Part shown: positions 19,650 through 26,863 of the stretch, one piece after another | How positions within the stretch are numbered: position 1 is the first letter of the stretch | How the letters are laid out: every line of letters begins with the position of its first letter | Assembly (NCBI RefSeq): GCF_003206155.1 | Contig: NZ_PZJV01000001.1 | Span: forward strand, 282,990-346,989 | Reading direction: 5' to 3' | Length of the DNA: 64,000 nucleotides | Origin: Salinicola halophilus | GTDB lineage: Bacteria > Pseudomonadota > Gammaproteobacteria > Pseudomonadales > Halomonadaceae | Position numbers and translations under genes: made by a program | The notes under the pieces: model-generated | Databases searched by the model: none | The model's input: only the letters and a program-made list of their open reading frames with translations | What the model was told of the DNA's origin: nothing

Positions 19650-20642
19650 ATGGGTTTGAATGAACTTGCCGAGCCGAGCGAGATTAACATACGCTTCACC
19701 TCGAACGTTGTTAGCCAGGGTTATTTCGAACTACTAAAACAAGAGTTCTCGACTTTCATTAACGAGCTCACTCAATATTTCAACCTATCTAAGCTGGAAG
19801 GTGTCTGGGTAACTGATGACCTAGGTGAAACCTTGAACTCTATAGACGTAGGCTACGAGGAGATCAATCCGAGAAGCTTTACTAATAACGATCAGCTTGT
19901 AGCAGTGGCAAAATGCGTCAACGTCATGCGCGAGGACGGTAGAAAAATTGTAGTTATATATACGGTAACCGCGCTGGCAGGACTACTTAGCGAGGAGAGC
20001 GAGGCAACTAAGCTCTCCGGCGCGATTGTAGCCCACGAGCTTGCTCACGTTGACAATGCCGCAATGATAGACGCCTACTATCCGGGAACGGTACTCAATC
20101 ATGTATACACGTCCTTAAAAGAGAGCATATGTTCCGGTAACAGTATGATTTTATGGAACGAGTACCATGCATGTCGTGCGACTGGATTTATAGATCGAGA
20201 GGTTACTCTCGGAAACCTAAAGCAGAGTTTCCATGAGCACGCTTATTTGGGGTTGAGGAAATCACAAGACGCTCTAGATAGCTATCAGGATCACCTTGAC
20301 ATACCCAGAGCGGTGTCAGAGGTTGCAGTTGCGATGCTCGAACCCATCCGTGTCGCATCCTACATGCTCGGATATTTTGATAGTATCGATAGCAATGAAA
20401 GTATTGAAGATATGGTAAATGACGACGTGCCGGACTTTTATAAATGCATAGTCTTAGACTTGCATGAGGTATTGCAAAGGATGTGGATAGATCTTTATCA
20501 TTGGGATCCTGACACGATTTTTTTACCCTTGAATCAACTAATCGACCAAGCTATTCAAGCGGGAGGCATACTGTTGACCACTCAGAACGGTCAGGAGCAT
20601 GCACGCATTAATCGCTTTACTGCTCCTGAACGTCTTCCTTAA
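19650..20642 (+). CDS. Putative zinc metallopeptidase-like accessory protein
   Basis: Unrecognised 330-residue protein with a gluzincin-like site: VAHELAHVD near residue 130 gives HExxH, and WNEYHACR about 40 residues on could supply the third (Glu) ligand. There is no signal peptide or membrane helix, so it should be cytosolic. Codon use is clearly more A+T-rich than the surrounding phage genes, it faces against the early operon, and it has its own upstream region; all fit a recently acquired moron gene. A defence or toxin-like role is possible but unproven. Confidence 0.6.
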   Translation: MGLNELAEPSEINIRFTSNVVSQGYFELLKQEFSTFINELTQYFNLSKLEGVWVTDDLGETLNSIDVGYEEINPRSFTNNDQLVAVAKCVNVMREDGRKIVVIYTVTALAGLLSEESEATKLSGAIVAHELAHVDNAAMIDAYYPGTVLNHVYTSLKESICSGNSMILWNEYHACRATGFIDREVTLGNLKQSFHEHAYLGLRKSQDALDSYQDHLDIPRAVSEVAVAMLEPIRVASYMLGYFDSIDSNESIEDMVNDDVPDFYKCIVLDLHEVLQRMWIDLYHWDPDTIFLPLNQLIDQAIQAGGILLTTQNGQEHARINRFTAPERLP

Positions 20643-20751
20643 GAGTGGCCCCGTCTCGTGGGGCATACGGCGCCGCGAGGTAGAGTCGGAGGTCGGTGTG
20701 TCGGTCGCTGCCGGTGTTGCCCACCGCCGGCTGGGGTATGACGTAGAGGGG

Positions 20752-21228
20752 CTAGAAGGGGATTTCGTCGTTGAATTGGTCGAAGCTGCCCCCGGCGGGC
20801 GCGCCATAGTTATTGCCCGGCTGTTGGCCGCCCTGGCTGTTCGCGCCACCGCCGTTTTGCTGTCCGCCCTGGGGCTGCTGGCCGTTACCCGAGCGGCTAT
20901 CGAGCATCTGCATATCGCGCCCGCGAATTTCCGTCGCGTAGCGTCCCTGGCCGTCCTGTCCTTGCCACTTGCGCGTTCGCAAGTTGCCCTCGATGTAGAC
21001 CTTCGAGCCTTTCGCGAGATAGCGCTCGGCGATCTCGGCGAGCTTCTCGAACAGAATCACGGTGTGCCATTCGGTACGATCCTGGCGCCGACCGCTCTGG
21101 CGATCGGTCCATGCATCGGTGGTCGCGAGTCTGAGCTTCGCGACTTTCGTGCCGCCGGGCATCGATCGAACCTCCGGGGCGTCCCCGAGGTTGCCCAGCA
21201 CGATGACTTTGTTCACTCCGCGTGCCAT
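20752..21228 (-). CDS. ssb: Single-stranded DNA-binding protein
   Basis: OB-fold protein that coats ssDNA during phage replication and recombination. The N-terminus [15 protein letters not shown], the [18 protein letters not shown] helix and the ExxLRTRKW strand are family hallmarks. A Gly/Gln/Asn-rich linker leads to the acidic tip DEIPF, which docks partner proteins. The length (158) is usual. It is the last recognised gene of the leftward early operon and pairs naturally with the annealing protein two genes upstream. Confidence 0.95.
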   Translation of the reverse strand: MARGVNKVIVLGNLGDAPEVRSMPGGTKVAKLRLATTDAWTDRQSGRRQDRTEWHTVILFEKLAEIAERYLAKGSKVYIEGNLRTRKWQGQDGQGRYATEIRGRDMQMLDSRSGNGQQPQGGQQNGGGANSQGGQQPGNNYGAPAGGSFDQFNDEIPF

Positions 21229-21237
21229 GTGGCCCCC

Positions 21238-22167
21238 TTAGGCGTCGTCGTTGTCGAATGCGACATGGCGCACGTCGCCGTCGAAGATCGCCTGCACCGC
21301 GGTCTCGGCGGACTGCCAGTCGAGCCCGGCGTCGATGAGATCCGCGCGGGCGGCGTCCCAGTTCGATTCGCTGCCGGTCGCGGCCGTAGCGCCCCAGTCT
21401 TCTTCGTCCGCCCAGGAGGTATCGGCCTCGGAAGGTTCCGGGCCGGCCGTCACCGTTGGCTCAGGGGGTGCCTGCGACTCTTGCTCAGCCTTGAATCGCC
21501 GCAGCTCTTCGAGCTCGGCTCGCTCGGCTTCGCGTGCCGCCTCCTGCTCCTGCATCCGGCGTTTCTCTTCATTGATGCGTGCCTGCTCGGCGGCGAGCTG
21601 CTCACGTTCCAGCGCGGCGGCGTGCATGTCGCCGATCGCATGGATGACGCGGGCGCGCTCGTCTTCCGCCTCGCCGGTCACGTCGTAGTAGTCGGCGGTG
21701 CTGATCGACTCGGCCTGCTCGTGCAAGTCGGCGAGCGCCGAAGAATCCAGCCCCTGCGCGGTATCGAGGTAGCTGGTGATGTCGCGGGCGATGCGCTGGC
21801 GTAGCTGAGCGATGCGTTCCTCTTTCTTGCGCTGCTCGGCCTCGTCGGCCGCTTGCTTGGCATCACGGTGTGGCCGTTCCAGCTTCTCGATCTCGCCGAT
21901 CAGCGCCTTTCCGTAGTTGTTGGCCTTTTCGACGAAGTCGCGGTGCGGCTTGGTGATCGCCAGCCGTGCCTTGTCGGTGCCAGTGCGGTAGCCGGTCAGC
22001 TCCTTGATTGACGCCTTACCGGCCTTGTAGCCGTCGGCGGTGGAGTAGTCCGGCACGTTCCCGTGCTTGGCGCGAAGCTCGGCCAGCGCTTTGTCGACGC
22101 GGGTGAGCTCGGCGAGTTCGTGGCCGTAGGGCTCTTGGTCCTGCAGCTGCTCGGCGGTATCAGCCAT
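21238..22167 (-). CDS. Phage coiled-coil protein (DUF1351-like)
   Basis: A 309-residue protein with a long charged, helical N-terminal half (ELTRVDKALAELRAKHG then KEEERIAQLRQRIARDI) and a strong coiled coil near residues 205-245, followed by an acidic low-complexity linker and a small C-terminal helical domain. It resembles DUF1351-type proteins found beside phage annealing proteins and SSB. The ATG at 22167 overlaps the end of the annealing-protein gene by 8 bp. No enzymatic motif is visible; a recombination-accessory role is inferred from position. Confidence 0.65.
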   Translation of the reverse strand: MADTAEQLQDQEPYGHELAELTRVDKALAELRAKHGNVPDYSTADGYKAGKASIKELTGYRTGTDKARLAITKPHRDFVEKANNYGKALIGEIEKLERPHRDAKQAADEAEQRKKEERIAQLRQRIARDITSYLDTAQGLDSSALADLHEQAESISTADYYDVTGEAEDERARVIHAIGDMHAAALEREQLAAEQARINEEKRRMQEQEAAREAERAELEELRRFKAEQESQAPPEPTVTAGPEPSEADTSWADEEDWGATAATGSESNWDAARADLIDAGLDWQSAETAVQAIFDGDVRHVAFDNDDA

Positions 22168-22996
22168 TGGTCGCTTCCTCTGGTTGGTTGGTCTGGGCGA
22201 CGCGCTTCGCTTCCTCGCGCTCACTTACCACGCGTTCTGTGCCGTATTTCGCGGCATCTTCGATTTGCTTGCGCACGATCTGGCGCGTGTGGTCGTCGAC
22301 GCGCGCCACCCTGGCGCGGTCGTCGAGTTGAGATAGCGCTTTGTCGGCGGCCATCGCGATGCTTCGTGGGTGCGGGATCTTCTCCCGCAGCATCTCGCTC
22401 TGGTTTCCGGCCCACGTCTTGAACTCTTGTCGGAGTCGATCGAGTTCGGCGTCGAGATCCTCGGACTTTTCGAGCCGCTCTTCCGTTTTGCGAGCTTCGA
22501 CGTATCCGGTGTCGTCGTAGAGCCCTGAGAACACGTCAGCGGCGAAGCCGAGCAAGCTCAGGCATTTCTTCATTGCGTCAGACGTGGACTTCTTCGGCGC
22601 TTCTCCATCCGTGATCCATTTACCCATCGTGGTCCTGTAGATCGCGCGGGTGTGGCCGTACTGAGTCACCTCGCCTCGCTGATTGTCATGCATGAACCAG
22701 AGCGTCATGCGAATGGTATGAGTCTGCTCGTGACCAATCAGCGCGCCTTTCTCATCGATGACTGGCGCCCCTTGGTCGAAGCGCTCGTCGTCGATGCTGT
22801 AGCCCCAGCCGATCCCCATCGGCCCGAACTCCCGCGTCGCCATCCGGATCATGTGGACGGTATCGATAGCGCGGATTTTCTGCCCGCCGACAGTGGCCTC
22901 TTTCGTAGCCGACTCGGGGGTCGTCTTCACACGATCCCAAAGCGCCATGTGGCTGCCGGCCTGTTGCTGGCCGGCGTTGTCGTGAGTCGTGCTCAT
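22160..22996 (-). CDS. Putative ssDNA-annealing protein (Rad52/ERF-like)
   Basis: Probable phage single-strand annealing recombinase of 278 residues. The central stretch KSTSDAMKKCLSLLGFAADV followed by an acidic YDD resembles the helix of Rad52-fold annealing proteins where a run of Lys precedes a hydrophobic helix. An N-terminal GIGWGYSI and a beta-rich segment agree with that fold, while the last 90 residues are a charged helical tail. Its place beside ssb and a DUF1351-like gene supports the role. Which superfamily branch it belongs to is uncertain. Confidence 0.65.
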   Translation of the reverse strand: MSTTHDNAGQQQAGSHMALWDRVKTTPESATKEATVGGQKIRAIDTVHMIRMATREFGPMGIGWGYSIDDERFDQGAPVIDEKGALIGHEQTHTIRMTLWFMHDNQRGEVTQYGHTRAIYRTTMGKWITDGEAPKKSTSDAMKKCLSLLGFAADVFSGLYDDTGYVEARKTEERLEKSEDLDAELDRLRQEFKTWAGNQSEMLREKIPHPRSIAMAADKALSQLDDRARVARVDDHTRQIVRKQIEDAAKYGTERVVSEREEAKRVAQTNQPEEATNG

Positions 22997-23322
22997 GCTG
23001 CCTCCATGAATTCCGCCGCGACGTCGCCGCCCATCGCCATCTCGTGCTCGATCTCGTCAGCAGCTTTGCTGACGAGGTGGCTGTGGTCCGGGTTAATACC
23101 GAGCGCCCGGCAGGCGATGCACGCCGCCGCCCAGTTCCAGATGGCTTCGAGCGAATTGCGCAGCCAGTCGGCGCGCTCACCGCTCAATACCCGGGCCTGC
23201 AGCCGCTCATACGCGGGATGCTCATAGCAGTGGGCCAGCACGTCGCTCGACTCATAGACGCTGTAGCCCTGGCAGTCGCCGAGATCGCGCTGGGCGCGTT
23301 CTAGCTCCTCGTTATGGCTCAT
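22993..23322 (-). CDS. Phage early protein of unknown function
   Basis: A 109-residue acidic, helical protein starting MSHNEELERAQRDLGDCQG. The ATG at 23322 has GGAGG 5 nt upstream. It overlaps the annealing-protein start by 4 bp and the small basic upstream frame by 4 bp, so it is translationally coupled inside the leftward operon. I recognise no domain. Confidence 0.6.
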   Translation of the reverse strand: MSHNEELERAQRDLGDCQGYSVYESSDVLAHCYEHPAYERLQARVLSGERADWLRNSLEAIWNWAAACIACRALGINPDHSHLVSKAADEIEHEMAMGGDVAAEFMEAA

Positions 23323-23462
23323 GACACCCTCCATATCTCGATGCGTGGCTGTTCTCCGAGGCGCTTGCGCTGTAAGCGGCGCTTGAATCGCGTCATTCGT
23401 GATTCGGGCGCGCGATCGGATAGGCCCAGCCGTTGCCGGGCTACTCGTGCGGTATTGGTCAT
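23319..23462 (-). CDS. Small basic early protein
   Basis: A 47-residue frame running from the ATG at 23462 (TGAGG nearby) to a stop sharing ATGA with the next gene. The product is rich in Arg and Lys (for example RFKRRLQRKRLGEQPR). The overlap and ribosome site argue that it is translated. It is the first gene beyond the leftward terminator at about 23.5 kb; an RNA- or DNA-binding role is only a guess. Confidence 0.5.
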   Translation of the reverse strand: MTNTARVARQRLGLSDRAPESRMTRFKRRLQRKRLGEQPRIEIWRVS

Positions 23463-23479
23463 GGCTGGACCTCAGGAAT

Positions 23480-23507
23480 AAAAAAGCCCGGCAGGGAAGG
23501 GCCAGGC
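23480..23507 (-). terminator. Leftward intrinsic terminator (tL-like)
   Basis: Read on the minus strand, a 7-bp stem with one G-U pair (23501-23507 with 23486-23492) is followed by six U residues. It lies between the leader with its first small gene and the recombination operon, so the operon can be expressed only by read-through, antitermination or a promoter inside the gap. Confidence 0.75.
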
Positions 23508-23641
23508 AAAGAGCCGCCGGGTGGCGGCACGCGGGGAATAGTCGCGCGAAAGACCAACGTGCTATTGGCATCGCGATAGTGAGATGTGATGTTCGAGGAC
23601 GCCCGAAGAGGCGTTACAAAACCACGACGCAGGGGAACAAC

Positions 23642-23941
23642 ATGAAGAAGCTACTGATCGCCATGCTCACCAGCATGGTCATGGCCGTGACGGCCGTCGC
23701 CGCCGAGCCAGCCGCCGAGACTCAAGCGTCGCAGGCGGTGCAGACGTTCACCCAAGAGGTGGCATTCGAGGGTGAGTGCCCGGCGGTTGCACCAGAGTTC
23801 TCGTCGCTGACCGCGGACGATGGCCAGATGCTGGCGCAGGGGTGCTGCAAGGTCTGTCGAAAGGGTAAGGCGTGCGGCAATAGCTGCATCAGCCGAAACT
23901 ACACGTGCCACCAGCCCGAGGGCTGTGCCTGCGACGGCTGA
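23642..23941 (+). CDS. Secreted Cys-rich small protein (moron)
   Basis: A 99-residue protein with a clear Sec signal peptide (MKKLLIAMLTSMVMAVTAVA, then AEPAAE) and a C-terminal cluster of eight cysteines: GCCKVCRKGKACGNSC followed by ISRNYTCHQPEGCACDG. The cluster looks like a disulphide- or metal-bound knuckle found at the end of many short proteobacterial exported proteins whose role I do not know. The gene faces against the early operon, has its own AGGGG ribosome site and is bracketed by two terminators, so it is probably expressed in the lysogen. Confidence 0.75.
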   Translation: MKKLLIAMLTSMVMAVTAVAAEPAAETQASQAVQTFTQEVAFEGECPAVAPEFSSLTADDGQMLAQGCCKVCRKGKACGNSCISRNYTCHQPEGCACDG

Positions 23942-23946
23942 TTCCT

Positions 23947-23983
23947 CACCCGAAACGGCTCTCTGACAAAGCAGTTTCGGGTG
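23947..23983. terminator. Bidirectional terminator hairpin
   Basis: A perfect 10-bp inverted repeat (CACCCGAAAC at 23947-23956, complement at 23974-23983) lies between the convergent Cys-rich peptide gene and the 63-residue early gene. U-runs are weak on both sides. Confidence 0.55.
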
Positions 23984-24022
23984 CCGCCGTATTCTCAGCC
24001 CAGCGGCAGGCTATAGGCCGCA

Positions 24023-24214
24023 CTACGCAGCGGATCGCGTCATGCCCTCGATGTGCTCCATCTCTTGCTCGTAGCTCGCGCCGTGCAATACGACGTTGCC
24101 ATCGGTATCCCGAATCGTTCTGATGTTGCCGTTGCCCAATCGGCGCGGCTTTCGCTCGATCGTGTAGCCGAGTCGATCCCAGTGCCAGTTGGGGCTGCCT
24201 GTTTGCGTTTCCAT
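24023..24214 (-). CDS. Small first protein of leftward early transcript
   Basis: A 63-residue protein beginning METQTGSPNWHWD, with a basic middle (ERKPRRLGNGNIRTIR) and an acidic C-terminal helix. The ATG at 24214 has GGGAGA upstream. It is the first gene after the leftward promoter and the boxA leader, the position of gene N in lambda, but its sequence does not look like any N protein I know. The frame extends upstream to 24727 without credible coding, so the short form is preferred. Confidence 0.6.
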   Translation of the reverse strand: METQTGSPNWHWDRLGYTIERKPRRLGNGNIRTIRDTDGNVVLHGASYEQEMEHIEGMTRSAA

Positions 24215-24524
24215 GCTTCTCTCCCGTTGGTGATATCCCGAAGCAGCCTCTTCGAAGCCGCTTGGGGATGCGCCCTGATCGCAGGGCGCTCTTCGTGACA
24301 CGATCCGGCATCGCTCTCTGCCGTGGGAGCCATCCCCGTTACGCCGTAGCCGTCTGTCGCCGGGCGCCCGCTTGGTCGATCGTGTCCCCGCGCCTGCTGT
24401 TGCACTTCGAGCCTCTGCTGGAGGCGGCGCGAGCCCCATTCCTCTCATGGGGTAGAGATCCTGAGTTGTTAAAGAGCGTGGCCTAGGAGGGCCAAGCGAT
24501 GCGTTGTGCGTCGCTGTGGTTCCA
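24215..24524 (-). promoter_or_regulatory. Long structured leader of the leftward early transcript
   Basis: About 300 nt of untranslated leader between the leftward promoter and its first gene. Reading leftward it contains a boxA-like element, an adjacent hairpin with stem CCCCAT and its complement (24434-24452), and a perfect 7-bp hairpin (GCGCCCT at 24270-24276, complement at 24283-24289). No protein is evident in it. Confidence 0.5.
24434..24478 (-). promoter_or_regulatory. nut-like site: boxA plus hairpin
   Basis: On the minus strand the leader reads CGCTCTTTAACA (24478-24467), which matches the boxA core of lambda nut sites and rRNA leaders, followed 14 nt later by a perfect 6-bp hairpin (arms 24452-24447 and 24439-24434, 7-nt loop) in the place of boxB. 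Such a site recruits NusB/NusE and allows polymerase to pass terminators, such as the one at 23.5 kb. Confidence 0.6.
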
Positions 24525-24570
24525 AATATCACGCATTGTGTTTTATGAGTCAACACGGAAAGTGATATTT
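24525..24570 (-). promoter_or_regulatory. Leftward early promoter pL with operator OL
   Basis: On the minus strand, TTGACT (24553-24548) and GATATT (24530-24525) are separated by 17 bp and fit a sigma-70 promoter. The interval overlaps GTGTTTTA...AACAC (24538-24556) followed by GTGATAT (24562-24568), the same composite motif as in the repressor/cro region at 29,037-29,066. A perfect 9-bp inverted repeat AAATATCAC/GTGATATTT spans the promoter (24524-24532 and 24562-24570). Confidence 0.7.
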
Positions 24571-24606
24571 TTTGCGGTTGGGGTGTGGTGGCACAACAGG
24601 CGGGCA

Positions 24607-24630
24607 CAAAAAACCCGCCAGGTGGCGGGT
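24607..24630 (-). terminator. Terminator after the repressor-coupled gene
   Basis: On the minus strand a perfect stem (ACCCGCC and its complement, within 24613-24630) is followed by a run of U. It lies 27 bp past the stop codon of the IS-split secreted-protein gene and would end the lysogenic transcript before it reaches the pL region. Confidence 0.8.
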
Positions 24631-24656
24631 CGTAGGTAGAAGGAAAGGGGGCGTGG

Positions 24657-24840
24657 CTACCGAATACGTAGGTCCTGCTCGAAGTCGACGCTGCAATCCC
24701 TGACTTGAAATGCCTGTTGGGGATCACGTCCCATTGCGCCGCCTTCGTGCTGGGTCGAGCTACATATTTTCATCTTTCCAGTCGACGTATCCAGTAATAC
24801 CAACGCCTGTAGTGTGTGCTCTTCTCCCTTTAGATTCACA
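24657..24840 (-). pseudogene. 3' part of secreted-protein gene split by the IS element
   Basis: The C-terminal fragment of a small exported protein: after VN it reads LKGEEHTLQALVLLDTSTGK and ends VRDCSVDFEQDLRIR, with two cysteines. It continues in frame from the N-terminal fragment at 28,212-28,323 once the 3,371-bp element and one copy of GATTCACA are removed. Alone it has no ribosome site and only a GTG at 24839, so it is probably silent. Terminator and codon style fit the lysogenic repressor transcript. Confidence 0.85.
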
Positions 24841-24864
24841 GGGTAAGCGGATTAAATGGTTGAT
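24841..24864 (+). repeat. Left terminal inverted repeat of the ISL3 element
   Basis: Twenty-four bases pairing with 28188-28211 at 21 positions. It directly follows the left copy of the 8-bp target duplication. Confidence 0.93.
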
Positions 24865-24927
24865 CTTACCTTTGCATGAGAGTGAGACAGACCGGCATCT
24901 CATCGGATTATCTGGTTGATGCTTCAC

Positions 24928-25335
24928 CTACTGCTGGTGCATGTTTCCTTCGCTAATTCCAGCAAGAACCCCACACGCCTCAACTTCCCGGTCATCGTTG
25001 CAACTCGCTCTCAGTGAAACGAGTTGTTTCTCAAGCGCTTGCAGAGCGGTTATCTGCGACCGCACATGAGAGATGTGATCATCGAGCAAGGCGTTGACGG
25101 CGGTACAAGGCTGATGAGGGTCGTCCTGATAGCTCTGTAGTTCGTGAATCTCAGCCAGTGACAGGCCCAGGATTCTGCAGCGACGGATGAAGGCCAGCCC
25201 CTCACCATGCTTCTCGGTATAGACACGGTAACCGTTGTCCTGCCGATCAGGCGGCGGCAACAAGCCCTGCTGTTCATAGAAGCGGATCGTCTGTGTTTCG
25301 ACCCCTACCAACTGCGCCAACTGACCAATGCGCAT
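24928..25335 (-). CDS. cadR: CadR-like MerR-family metal-responsive activator
   Basis: Transcription factor sensing Cd(II)/Pb(II)/Zn(II) that twists a long-spacer promoter into activity. The 135-residue protein has the MerR winged helix (MRIGQLAQLVGVETQTIRFY), a dimerisation helix and cysteines at residues 77, 112 and 121, the CadR/PbrR metal-site pattern. The ATG at 25335 is preferred to the upstream GTG-type extension. It is divergent from the CDF transporter and should control the promoter between them. It is part of the IS cargo. Confidence 0.92.
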   Translation of the reverse strand: MRIGQLAQLVGVETQTIRFYEQQGLLPPPDRQDNGYRVYTEKHGEGLAFIRRCRILGLSLAEIHELQSYQDDPHQPCTAVNALLDDHISHVRSQITALQALEKQLVSLRASCNDDREVEACGVLAGISEGNMHQQ

Positions 25336-25366
25336 CAGCCTCCTCCCCAACGGATTCTTTACTCTA

Positions 25367-25397
25367 TTGACCTTATAGTAGCTTTATAGTTTTAAAT
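25367..25397 (+). promoter_or_regulatory. MerR-type promoter of the CDF transporter
   Basis: TTGACC (25367-25372) and TTAAAT (25392-25397) are separated by 19 bp, the overlong spacer characteristic of MerR-activated promoters, with an AT-rich imperfect dyad (CTTATAGTAGCTTTATAG) between them. Confidence 0.7.
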
Positions 25398-25430
25398 GGT
25401 ACCACAACATTGTTCAAGTGGAGTCGTATC

Positions 25431-26327
25431 ATGAGCAAATCCTGTGGTGGCGCCTGTGGCGGTGATGCAACGTCCGCAGCGGATACCGATATACAGGCCT
25501 CCTCCGAGGCGCCAGGGAGATGGGTCAGTGTTTATGCCGTGCCGAAGATGGACTGTCCATCAGAAGAACGAATGATTCGCCTAGCCCTGAACGGCTTTGA
25601 GGAGATTCGGGCGCTGTCCTTCGACTTGTCGAACCGCCGGCTGAAGGTCGTGCATGACGGCGAGATCGAGCCCGTCACCTCGAAACTGAAGACCTTGGGG
25701 CTAGGCGCCTCGCTTCAGGAAACCGTCGCTGCAAATCCGGAGACCATCAAGGCCGCCGAGTTTTCGGCAGCTTCTGCTAAGCAAGAATCCGGGACCCTGC
25801 GCTGGTTGCTCGGCATCAATGCACTTCTGTTCGTGGTGGAAATGACTGCCGGTCTGATCGCCCAGTCCACCGGCCTGATTGGAGAATCCCTGGACAATTT
25901 TGCCGATGCGGCGGTGTACGGGCTTGCCCTTTATGCGGTTGGACATAGCGTGAAAATGCAGGTACGTGCCGCGCATCTTGCTGGTGTACTGCAACTGATC
26001 TTGGCTGTGGGCGTGCTCGTAGAGGTGGTGAGACGCTTTGTATTCGGTAGTGAGCCTGAATCGCTGGTGATGATGGCTATCGCATTCGTCGCATTGATTG
26101 CCAATACCAGTTGTCTGCTGCTCATATCCAAACATCGGGAAGGCGGGGCGCACATGAAGGCAAGCTGGATATTCTCGGCCAACGACGTGGTGATCAACCT
26201 GGGGGTCATCACCGCCGGCGCCCTGGTCGCGTGGACCGGTTCCAATTATCCGGATCTGATTATCGGCACCATCGCGGGGGGCATTGTACTTAACGGTGCC
26301 AGACGCATTTTGGCGTTGAAGGGTTAA
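25431..26327 (+). CDS. Cation diffusion facilitator with N-terminal metal-binding domain
   Basis: Inner-membrane efflux transporter for Cd(II)/Zn(II)/Co(II). The 298-residue protein has a Cys-rich start (MSKSCGGACGG), an HMA-like domain with MDCPSEE near residue 42, and six membrane helices of the CDF family with the metal-site segment GESLDNFADAAVYGLALYA and a second one at FSANDVVINLG. The HMA-CDF fusion is the form carried on ISPpu12-like elements. The ATG at 25431 follows the CadR-type promoter. It should give the host cadmium or zinc tolerance. Confidence 0.9.
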   Translation: MSKSCGGACGGDATSAADTDIQASSEAPGRWVSVYAVPKMDCPSEERMIRLALNGFEEIRALSFDLSNRRLKVVHDGEIEPVTSKLKTLGLGASLQETVAANPETIKAAEFSAASAKQESGTLRWLLGINALLFVVEMTAGLIAQSTGLIGESLDNFADAAVYGLALYAVGHSVKMQVRAAHLAGVLQLILAVGVLVEVVRRFVFGSEPESLVMMAIAFVALIANTSCLLLISKHREGGAHMKASWIFSANDVVINLGVITAGALVAWTGSNYPDLIIGTIAGGIVLNGARRILALKG

Positions 26328-26330
26328 ATA

Positions 26331-26842
26331 ATGCTCATTATTGGCAAAAAGCTCTCGCCATATGCCCTATTGTCCATATCGGGCCTGCTGGCAGCGTCTG
26401 ATCAGGCTGTAAAGTGGCTGGTGCAGCAATCAATGGCCTATGGCGAGTATGTTTCGGTGACCCCGTTCTTTAACTGGGTGCACCTATGGAACACCGGTGC
26501 CGCATTCAGTCTTTTTGCGAATGGTGGAGGCTGGCAGCGCTACTTTTTATCGGAATCGCGGTAGTGGTCTCGATTTTTCTGATCAAGCTGATCCTTGAAA
26601 ATCGTCATAAAGGAGAAGCCATCGCTTACAGTCTTATCCTCGGTGGCGCCATGGGCAACCTGATTGACCGGGTCTTTCGCGGCTATGTTGTGGATTCCTT
26701 TGATTTCTATTGGCGAGACTGGCATTGGCCGGCCTTCAACCTGGCTGATATTGCAATTGTCCTCGGTGCCTTACTTTTCGTTTCCAGCAGCTTGTTGGGT
26801 AAAAAAGCAAACACCAATGCCGAGCCGGATGGATCTGACTGA
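26331..26842 (+). pseudogene. lspA: Lipoprotein signal peptidase with one-base frameshift
   Basis: The aspartic signal peptidase carried by ISPpu12-type elements. Motifs are split over two frames: SDQAVKWLVQ and [18 protein letters not shown] in the first (26331-26564), then [32 protein letters not shown] and [14 protein letters not shown] with both catalytic Asp in the second (to 26842). The break is at a run of five T (26544-26548); six T would restore TYR-PHE-PHE-ILE and the full frame. This makes it a probable null allele unless ribosomes slip by -1 at the T-run. The host must have its own lspA elsewhere. Confidence 0.9.
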
Positions 26843-26863
26843 CACCTACGCCTATACAACACC

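Noticed and set aside
20599-21804. 401-residue rightward frame over ssb
   Set aside because: Complement of ssb and the coiled-coil gene, both of which are convincing.
24904-24928. Third inverted-repeat-like sequence (CGGATTATCTGGTTGATG) inside the left end of the element
   Set aside because: It resembles the ends but is not flanked by a target duplication; the outer copy at 24841 is, so this is probably an internal transposase-binding site rather than a second end.
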